A DNA stretch of 64,000 bases from Aeriscardovia sp. (GTDB lineage: Bacteria > Actinomycetota > Actinomycetes > Actinomycetales > Bifidobacteriaceae), in assembly GCA_017632945.1 (NCBI GenBank), contig JAGBQH010000007.1:1-64000 (forward strand), written 5' to 3'. Shown here one piece after another: positions 58,453 to 64,000 of this stretch. The notes beneath the pieces were generated by a model. That model worked only from the letters and a program-made list of their open reading frames with translations, did not search any database and had not been told where the DNA came from. Positions within the stretch are counted from its first letter, which is position 1. Every line of letters begins with the position of its first letter. Both the position numbers and the translations under genes were made by a program.

Positions 58453-59020
58453 TGAATCTTTCCTGCGTTTTTGAAAGGCCTTCGCTGATTATGGAGTTTA
58501 CCGCCTCAATGGCCTTCTTTTCCCCCTCTTCCATCTTTTCCCTTTCTTCCGGCGAGAATTTGCCCAGCACCCACGGAATGTAGCCCCCAGGGCGGCTTGG
58601 ACGGCCAATGCCAATTCTCACCCTGTAGTAGGAGGGGGTTTGGAGGCTAGAATCTATGGATTTTATTCCATTGTGGCCGGCGGCAGATCCGCCCATCTTC
58701 ACTTTTACCCTCCCCACTTCCAGGTCCATGTCATCGTGCACCACTATGAGGCGGCAGGGATCTATGTCGTAATAGGAAAGCATGGACTGCACGCTCGCCC
58801 CCGAGCTGTTCATATAAGTTAAGGGTTTGTCCAAAAAGATTTTTAATCCGTCCTCCCTGCAGATTCTGGCAACTGAAGAAAGCCTGGAATCTCTAAAATC
58901 AACCCCCTCCTGTTTTGCCATGAGGTCTAAAGCCATAAACCCTGCGTTGTGCCTCGTCATTTCATAGCGGGGTTCCGGGTTTCCAAGCCCCGCTACCAGC
59001 CAAATCTTATTTTCGCTCAT
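58442..59020 (-). CDS. pth: Peptidyl-tRNA hydrolase
   Basis: It recycles tRNA from prematurely released peptidyl-tRNA. The 192-aa protein has the catalytic His in YEMTRHNAGFMALD, the Asp/Asn motif LIVVHDDMDLEVGRVKVK, and GGSAAGHNGIKSI. It overlaps ychF by 4 bp and mfd by 11 bp; the ychF-pth-mfd-eno run is a tight operon. Confidence 0.96.
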   Translation of the reverse strand: MSENKIWLVAGLGNPEPRYEMTRHNAGFMALDLMAKQEGVDFRDSRLSSVARICREDGLKIFLDKPLTYMNSSGASVQSMLSYYDIDPCRLIVVHDDMDLEVGRVKVKMGGSAAGHNGIKSIDSSLQTPSYYRVRIGIGRPSRPGGYIPWVLGKFSPEEREKMEEGEKKAIEAVNSIISEGLSKTQERFNAR

Positions 59021-60081
59021 ACGTTGAACCGAAATTCGACCACATCTCCTTCCTGCATCACGTAGTCCTTGCCTTCAAGGCGGATTTTGCCCTCTTTTTT
59101 CGCTTCCTCGTACCCTCCGGCTTCCAATAGGTCCTCGCAGGAAACCACGCTGGCCTTGATGAACCCTTTTTCAAAGTCGGAGTGAATTACACCCGCAGCC
59201 TCCGGGGCCCGGCTTCCCTTCTTTATGGTCCACGCCCTTACTTCTTTGGGTCCGGCAGTAAGGAAAGTCTGGAGGCCAAGAAGGGAAAAGCCGGCGGAGG
59301 CCAATTTGTCCAGGCCCGATTCTTCCAGAAATTCGTCAGCTTCTTCTTCGGGAAGCTGTGACACTTCCCTTTCAAGTTCGGCGTTTAAGAAGATGGCGGG
59401 GGCAGGGGAGACAAAGTCGGACAGATCCTTTTTAAGCGCCTCGTCTTCCAGGGATGCATCGTCTGCGTTGAAAACGTAGATAAAGGGCTTTAAGGTGAGG
59501 AGGTTTATCCCCTTTAAAAGTTCGTAATCTATATCTTTTGAAGTGTTGGAGAGAATCTTTCCTTCTTTTAGGGCTTCATATACTTTTTCCACTTCTTCCA
59601 GCTTTTTTTTGTCCTCCTTTCCACCCTTCACGTCTTTTTCCAATTTGGGGAGCATCTTTTCCAAAACCTGCATGTCCGAAAGTATGAGCTCGGTATTTAT
59701 GGTCTCTATATCGCTTTTGGGGTCTACCCTGTTTTCCACGTGCACTATGTCGTCGTCTTTAAATACCCTCACGACTTCGCATATCGCATCGGCTTCGCGA
59801 ATGTGGGAAAGAAACTGGTTTCCAAGCCCCTCTCCCTTGTAGGCCCCTTTTACTATGCCTGCAATGTCTACAAACTTCACTGTGGCAGGCACTAAAGTTT
59901 GCGTTCCCACCACTTTGGCGAGCTTTGAAAGCCTTTCATCCTTTAAAGGCACCACCCCCACATTGGGATCTATGGTGGCAAAGGGGTAGTTTGCGGCCAG
60001 GGCGTTGTTTCTCGTCAACGCATTGAACAGCGTGCTCTTTCCAACATTCGGAAGGCCTACTATTCCTATAGTTAAACTCAT
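59017..60081 (-). CDS. ychF: Redox-regulated ATPase YchF
   Basis: An Obg-like ATPase of 354 aa that binds ribosomes. The P-loop is GLPNVGKSTLFNAL and G3 is VDIAGIVKGAYKGEGLGNQFL. The coiled-coil insert (about 130-175) and the C-terminal TGS domain ending in EGDVVEFRFNV are present. It starts the minus-strand operon and is divergent from the SDR gene. Confidence 0.96.
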   Translation of the reverse strand: MSLTIGIVGLPNVGKSTLFNALTRNNALAANYPFATIDPNVGVVPLKDERLSKLAKVVGTQTLVPATVKFVDIAGIVKGAYKGEGLGNQFLSHIREADAICEVVRVFKDDDIVHVENRVDPKSDIETINTELILSDMQVLEKMLPKLEKDVKGGKEDKKKLEEVEKVYEALKEGKILSNTSKDIDYELLKGINLLTLKPFIYVFNADDASLEDEALKKDLSDFVSPAPAIFLNAELEREVSQLPEEEADEFLEESGLDKLASAGFSLLGLQTFLTAGPKEVRAWTIKKGSRAPEAAGVIHSDFEKGFIKASVVSCEDLLEAGGYEEAKKEGKIRLEGKDYVMQEGDVVEFRFNV

Positions 60082-60130
60082 ATACTAAAGTCTAATATTC
60101 CGTTAATTTCACCTGAAAGGGGCGGAGGAA

Positions 60131-60871
60131 ATGAAATCCAAGGTTGTAGTCATTACGGGCGCTTCCAGCGGCATAGGGGAAGCGTGCGCAAAACTGCTGG
60201 CTGAAAAGGGGCACAAAATAGTGATGTGCGCCAGAAGGGAAGAAAGGCTAAAGGAAATTGCCTCCTCCATAAGGGAAAAGGGGGGAGAAGATATCTACCT
60301 TAAAGCCGACGTTACCGACATACTGCAAATGGAAGAAGTCGCTCAGGCCGCCCTCACTGAATTTGGCAGGATTGACGTATGGGTAAACAACGCAGGCCTC
60401 ATGCCCGTTTCTGAAATAATCAAAGACAAGGTAGATGAGTGGGACAGGATGGTGGATGTAAACATTAAAGGCGTCCTGTACGGCACCCACGCCTGCCTGA
60501 AAATCATGAGGGAGCAGAAGGAAGGGCACATCATAAACATGGGGTCGGTTGCGGGCCACGTTTCAAATCCGGGATCCGCTGTTTACTCTGCCACAAAGTT
60601 TGCCGTCAGGGCCCTAAGCGATGCCCTTAGGAAAGAAGAAGCCCAGGCCAAAAGCGGGGTGAGGATCACGCTCATAGCGCCCGGAGCGATAGACACCGAG
60701 CTTCTAAGCACCATAACAGATCCGGATGCGCTTCAAAGCACCGGTTCCTTCTACGCTTCCACTGCCGTTCCTGCCTTGGACGTGGCGAAGTGCGTGGACT
60801 TTGCCATCGACATGCCTCCCGAGGCATGCGTAGACGAGCTGATTTTGAGGCCCACTCTTCAGGTGCATTAA
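60131..60871 (+). CDS. Short-chain dehydrogenase/reductase
   Basis: An NAD(P)-dependent oxidoreductase of 246 aa. The cofactor motif is TGASSGIG, with a CARREER-type basic stretch after strand 2 that favours NADPH. NNAG and the catalytic Ser...YSATK are present. It resembles the YdfG-like classical SDR group; the substrate is unknown. Ribosome site GGGGCGGAGG. Divergent from ychF. Confidence 0.92.
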   Translation: MKSKVVVITGASSGIGEACAKLLAEKGHKIVMCARREERLKEIASSIREKGGEDIYLKADVTDILQMEEVAQAALTEFGRIDVWVNNAGLMPVSEIIKDKVDEWDRMVDVNIKGVLYGTHACLKIMREQKEGHIINMGSVAGHVSNPGSAVYSATKFAVRALSDALRKEEAQAKSGVRITLIAPGAIDTELLSTITDPDALQSTGSFYASTAVPALDVAKCVDFAIDMPPEACVDELILRPTLQVH

Positions 60872-61184
60872 TCGGGAGGATTTGCCCCGTTTATTTATTG
60901 GGCGCCTTCGGATTCAACTCTCCCTTGCAAAAGGAAAAAACAGAAGTTGCGCCCCCATCTCCCTTGAGGCCACTTCTATTTCGGCTCTCTTCTTTTCCAT
61001 TAAAATTTCTATACCGCCGGGGGAACCGGATCTTTTGGGCGCCTTAAAAACGGCGGATTTGAAAATTTTCCTTCTTTTTAAGGGTTTCAAATACCTCCCC
61101 TCTAATAGGAAAATCTCTTTAAGCGGTTTAAAGGTAAAAAGGCGAGGGCCTGGTGGGGGGGGGAGTGCTCCTTGCGCGCGCCGT
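60872..61184. other. 313-bp gap with no recognised gene
   Basis: It lies between the convergent SDR and zinc-ribbon genes. It contains T-rich stretches that could end transcription and a run of nine G (61155-61163). No terminator with a clear stem was found. Confidence 0.5.
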
Positions 61185-61604
61185 TTAATTAGATCCGCTC
61201 TGAAGGTTTTGAATTACCTCTATCAACGCGTCTTTAATAGTTTCAATATGCACGGCGTTCACTATGGAGATGATTAGGGCTATCAGAGCGACAATTCCTA
61301 TCACAATCAGCCAAATTTCTATTGCAGACAGTTTCCTGTGAAGCCGTGGTGCACCCGGGCCGGGCATAGGGGCCCCCGCTCCGGCCGGAGGAAAGGGAGC
61401 GCCCTGGTCCATAGGTGGCTGTTGGGGCTGCTGAGAAAGTTGAGGAGAGGCGGGGGAAGGGGAGGGGCTTTCCTCCGGGTTTGCAGACGGCCCCGAGGCC
61501 GCATGGGGCTGCATGTTGTCTTCCGCCATTCTCATGGGGTAGCCGCAATAAGGACAGAAATTGCTTCCCTCTTCAATCTGGGAGTGGCAGTTAGGGCATA
61601 TCAT
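61185..61604 (-). CDS. Zinc-ribbon membrane protein (short)
   Basis: A 139-aa protein. The N-terminal double-CxxC zinc ribbon is CPNCHSQ...CPYCGY. A low-complexity Pro/Ser/Gln/Ala linker (about 30-95) is followed by one membrane helix (IWLIVIGIVALIALIISIVNAV) and a short tail. The function is unknown. The ribbon is nearly the same as in the gene at 62591, so the two are relatives. Ribosome site AGGAGG. Confidence 0.8.
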   Translation of the reverse strand: MICPNCHSQIEEGSNFCPYCGYPMRMAEDNMQPHAASGPSANPEESPSPSPASPQLSQQPQQPPMDQGAPFPPAGAGAPMPGPGAPRLHRKLSAIEIWLIVIGIVALIALIISIVNAVHIETIKDALIEVIQNLQSGSN

Positions 61605-61979
61605 TTTTTCACCTTTTCCTCCTGCCGGCTTTACGGCGCGGTTTTCGCCCCTCAGGGCCTTATGTACAGGTATAAGTTTAATTTGAGAGAATGGACGGCT
61701 ATAGATAACGGGCCTTCTTATGTCGCGTATGCAAAAAAGGAAATCCGCCTTAAATAAATCGGAAGTTGTTAAAAAAGAAAAGCCTTTCCCAACTTAACAA
61801 TTAAAAAAGGTGGAAAAGCGGCGCTGCAGTCTGTTTTGGACTTAATTTTTGGCCGCCCGGATCGCATGGGCTTTTTTGCTTTAAAGCCTTCGGGTGGCCT
61901 TTTTTTAGCATATAGTTTTCCGGCTTTTGGTTTTGCCTTCTAAAAACGGTGCTTTTTCTTGAATTTTTCCCACTCGGCT
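61605..61979. other. 375-bp gap with orphan structured element
   Basis: No protein gene recognised. An inverted repeat TTGTTAA/TTAACAA is near 61768-61800, and a plus-strand terminator-like double hairpin lies at 61851-61906, although no plus-strand gene precedes it. A small plus-strand RNA is possible but unproven. Confidence 0.4.
61851..61906 (+). terminator. Orphan plus-strand terminator-like hairpin
   Basis: GGCCGCCCG (61851-61859) pairs with CGGGTGGCC (61891-61899), with one G-T pair. An inner GGCTTT/AAAGCC stem is nested, and T7 follows. It faces against the neighbouring minus-strand genes. Confidence 0.55.
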
Positions 61980-62240
61980 TTAGCCTTTTTTGGGTGGATG
62001 AAAAAACCAGTCCGTCCCCTCTTTTCTCTTGTAACCCGATTTTTCAAGTTCGCCTTGAAAATCCTTTACAATTTGTTCGCTCACCCCAAATTCTCCGGCT
62101 CCCCATGCTTCCTGCTGACCGTTTTCGCTCGGAACAAAGTCAGAAGGCCAGTTTTCATAGCTGACGCGCGTCCAATTCGGATCTGAATCCAGTTCTGAAG
62201 CCGCCCCCTTGGAAGAGGGGAAAGAGTTTGTCTGTTCCAT
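61980..62240 (-). CDS. Small hypothetical protein (86 aa)
   Basis: No family recognised. Polar and acidic, with several Trp, no membrane segment and no signal peptide; it ends WFFHPPKKG. The main support is the good ribosome site AAAAGGAAGAAACG before the ATG, and a composition unlike noncoding DNA. It lies between two zinc-ribbon genes on the same strand. It could be a spurious frame. Confidence 0.5.
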   Translation of the reverse strand: MEQTNSFPSSKGAASELDSDPNWTRVSYENWPSDFVPSENGQQEAWGAGEFGVSEQIVKDFQGELEKSGYKRKEGTDWFFHPPKKG

Positions 62241-62401
62241 CGTTTCTTCCTTTTTTGTTATCCAAAATCTGCTTTTTCTTTTGCCTTGAGATTATACCTT
62301 CCGCAGTGCGCTCCCTAAACAAAGTTCATCGGGCTTCAAAAGGGGAAGGCAAAATCTGACCGGGGAAATGGTAGACTCTTACTTAAAGAAAAGGAGGGAA
62401 A

Positions 62402-62518
62402 TATGTGCCATATATCCAACATTCAAACCGCAAGCTCTGAACTTCCCGCTTTTATTTTCGTGGGCTCCGTCCCCCTCTACAGGCGCGGGCAGACCCCTGA
62501 GCAGAAAAAGCAGTACTA
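62402..62518 (+). CDS. Small ORF of 38 aa with own ribosome site and terminator
   Basis: ATG preceded by AAAGGAGGGAAAT, one of the strongest ribosome sites in the window. The peptide begins MCHISNIQTASSELPAF and ends QTPEQKKQY, with a short hydrophobic middle. A Rho-independent terminator follows 16 bp after the stop. A TAGACT hexamer with upstream G lies about 30 bp before it. The unit stands alone on the plus strand between minus-strand genes. The function is unknown; a leader peptide is unlikely as no gene follows. Confidence 0.5.
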
Positions 62519-62534
62519 GGCTTTAACTTACAAT

Positions 62535-62585
62535 CCCCGCTTCCCCTCCATAAAGACCCCGGGAAAGCGGGGGTTTATTTTTCCC
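62535..62585 (+). terminator. Terminator after the 38-aa ORF
   Basis: CCCCGCTTCCC pairs with GGGAAAGCGGGG (one bulge), followed by TTTATTTTT. Confidence 0.85.
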
Positions 62586-62590
62586 TTCTT

Positions 62591-63430
62591 TTACTGGCTG
62601 CTTGAAGAAGAAGAGGCGGACGAGGGAGCAGGGCTGACGTCATTAAAGTTTATGACCCACCCTCCGTTTCCGTTTAAGGGGGCGGAGAAGGTGGCAAAAA
62701 TGGAAGAACCGTCCTGCAGGTTCCACTTGATAGTGGAAGTGGTGGAGGAAGTGATTTGGGAAGTTACATCCTCATTGATAAGATTTTTAATCTTTGCCTG
62801 GATAGGAAGGGGCATATAGAGGTCCTGCGCCACGCACGTCATGATTCCTTCCCACCCCGACGTACCTGTCACGCTAAATTCATAGGAATTGTCGGCGTTT
62901 GTTTCATTTAGCGTATTTGCGCTGTTTACGTTTGAGCAGTTTTGGGCATCGGAAAGGTAAACCTGGGCGTCTGTCTGGGAAGAAGAACCCGAGGAAGAAG
63001 AATTGGAAGTGCCCGTAGAACTTCCGGAACCCGAAGAGCTTTGAAGGGACTGGGAGGCCGACTGGGCAATCTGGGCATTGCTGACGGTTGTGACAATTCC
63101 CAAAACTAAAGCGATAATGCAGATTATTATTATTACCACCATGCCCGCTATATAAATTCCCGGTATGCTTCCTTTTGGCTTTGCCGCCTGGCCTGCCTTA
63201 TAAGAGACGGATTTTTCATTGGGAGCCGGGGGAAAGGGAACGGGGGCGGCAAAAGCGGCGGCCGGTTTCTTTTGGGCCTCCCCCGGGTGCAAATTTTGAC
63301 CGGTTTTTTCAACCCGCCCAGGAGCGTTCTTTTCCTCGTCCTTTTCTTTTCCGGCCCTCAGATCATAACCGCACTGCGGACAGAAATTGCTTCCCCCCTC
63401 GATCTGGGCGTGACAGTTTGGGCATTCCAT
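62591..63430 (-). CDS. Zinc-ribbon membrane protein with extracytoplasmic domain
   Basis: A 279-aa protein. The zinc ribbon CPNCHAQ...CPQCGY is at residues 3-21. A charged and proline-rich linker follows, then one membrane helix (YIAGMVVIIIICIIALVLGIV) near 95-117. A Ser/Gly-rich outside region leads to a small domain with two cysteines (SDAQNCSN, GIMTCVAQDL) and a serine tail. The helix orientation puts the ribbon inside. The function is unknown. It is 26 bp after the membrane-protein gene at 63457 and probably in the same operon. Confidence 0.8.
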   Translation of the reverse strand: MECPNCHAQIEGGSNFCPQCGYDLRAGKEKDEEKNAPGRVEKTGQNLHPGEAQKKPAAAFAAPVPFPPAPNEKSVSYKAGQAAKPKGSIPGIYIAGMVVIIIICIIALVLGIVTTVSNAQIAQSASQSLQSSSGSGSSTGTSNSSSSGSSSQTDAQVYLSDAQNCSNVNSANTLNETNADNSYEFSVTGTSGWEGIMTCVAQDLYMPLPIQAKIKNLINEDVTSQITSSTTSTIKWNLQDGSSIFATFSAPLNGNGGWVINFNDVSPAPSSASSSSSSQ

Positions 63431-63456
63431 TTTTTGTCCTTCTTTGGGCTTTTGAT

Positions 63457-63987
63457 TTACCTGTACTTAAGGTCGCGGTATAAGTCGTTTACCAAAAGAA
63501 CCGCCTCAAGATCCCGGATGTCTCGCGTATTCTTTTCGGTTCTAAGCTGAGACTGAAGCTGAGCCTGCTGTATTGCTTCCACTTTTCTTCTGTGGCTTTC
63601 CTCATCCCAGCACTTTGTGGCCTGCACAAAGTTTTCAGCCCTGCCCATGCGAAGCATTTTAAGCATATAGTCGAGCGCGGCTGTAGAAGAATATCCTTCC
63701 GGAAGGAGATCTAAAACGGGATCCACGTTTTTTTCGACAGGCTCCAGCTTTGCTTCTTCTTCCTTCACTTCACTGATTATTTGGCGATTGTAGTAATCCT
63801 TTAGAGATATCGCATAAGCGCTTCTGCTCATGAGGATGATGAAGACTATCGAGAGGGCGATGAAAAAAAGGCAGTATATTCCCACGTAATAGCCCGTAAT
63901 AATTCCCACTATTCCGGAGGCAATTCCCAGTCCCATGTATATTCCGGCCACGGTTTTTTTGTGTGCGGCCCAGCCTTCCACCCTCAC
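63457..63987 (-). CDS. Membrane protein with helical cytoplasmic tail, possibly cut by the window edge
   Basis: A 176-aa reading from the GTG at 63987. Two membrane helices come first (IYMGLGIASGIVGIITGYYVG and IYCLFFIALSIVFIILM), then about 120 residues of charged helix (ending NDLYRDLKYR). The frame stays open to the window end, reading NGK before VRVEGW, so the real gene may start further out, perhaps with a zinc ribbon like its neighbours. No family recognised. Confidence 0.65.
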   Translation of the reverse strand: MRVEGWAAHKKTVAGIYMGLGIASGIVGIITGYYVGIYCLFFIALSIVFIILMSRSAYAISLKDYYNRQIISEVKEEEAKLEPVEKNVDPVLDLLPEGYSSTAALDYMLKMLRMGRAENFVQATKCWDEESHRRKVEAIQQAQLQSQLRTEKNTRDIRDLEAVLLVNDLYRDLKYR

Positions 63988-64000
63988 CTTTCCATTGCGG

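Noticed and set aside
61155-61163. G9 tract as a phase-variable switch
   Set aside because: It lies in the gap after two convergent genes, not in a promoter or start region, so no switching effect is evident.

Overview
The window looks like chromosome of a mid-GC Gram-positive actinobacterium, most plausibly of the Bifidobacteriaceae type. This is inferred from four signs. The gene orders argS / RNase E-G / rplU-rpmA-obgE / tRNA-Trp-secE-nusG-rplKA and atpBEFHAGDC are intact. Actinobacterial families occur (DUF4235, DUF501, a PdtaS-like HisKA_2 kinase). Two surface proteins end in LASTG, the class E sortase signal of actinobacteria. None of the four tRNAs encodes a complete CCA end. No prophage, IS element or CRISPR array was seen.

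Layout. 0.2-8.4 kb: translation and transcription core on the minus strand (rplA, rplK, nusG, secE, tRNA-Trp, obgE, rpmA, rplU, RNase E/G, argS). 8.6-14.2 kb: a type I restriction-modification operon hsdM-hsdS-hsdR on the plus strand. Its hsdM start region contains an (AG)8 tract that throws the only start codon with a good ribosome site out of frame, so the operon appears to be in an OFF phase. 14.8-20.9 kb: two large paralogous cell-wall-anchored proteins. 21-25.3 kb: tRNA-Arg, a thioredoxin-fold/TPR protein, a lipoprotein and membrane-protein pair, and an FKBP lipoprotein. 25.3-32.1 kb: the complete F1Fo ATP synthase operon. 32.2 kb: initiator tRNA. 32.4-38.1 kb: an oxalate catabolism cluster oxc-frc-AEC transporter-yfdE, a counterpart of the E. 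coli yfdWUVE gene set. 38.3-52 kb: Hsp20, pyrophosphatase, Nth, a peptide-binding protein, ValS, Rho, Pgi, a sensor kinase, hemolysin III, GreA and FKBP. 52-60 kb: tRNA-Leu, Ppx, DUF501, enolase, Mfd, Pth, YchF. 60-64 kb: an SDR enzyme, then zinc-ribbon membrane proteins and unrecognised small genes.

The most interesting parts are regulatory. (1) hsdM has a dinucleotide repeat placed for phase variation, and hsdS has a 12-bp tandem repeat in its central spacer, where such repeats change the recognition spacing in EcoR124-type enzymes. (2) oxc and frc are each preceded by a nearly identical 51-bp terminator-like hairpin (one mismatch), and yfdE by a similar shorter one. For oxc, the best promoter lies upstream of its hairpin and has its -10 box inside a perfect 19-bp palindrome. 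This suggests combined operator and attenuation control of oxalate use. (3) The first wall-anchored protein has an exact 116-bp repeat in its stalk.

Functionally, oxalyl-CoA decarboxylation consumes a proton and YfdE/Frc recycle the CoA. Together with the ATP synthase and Hsp20 nearby, this fits an acid-exposed gut or oral lifestyle, but that is inference.
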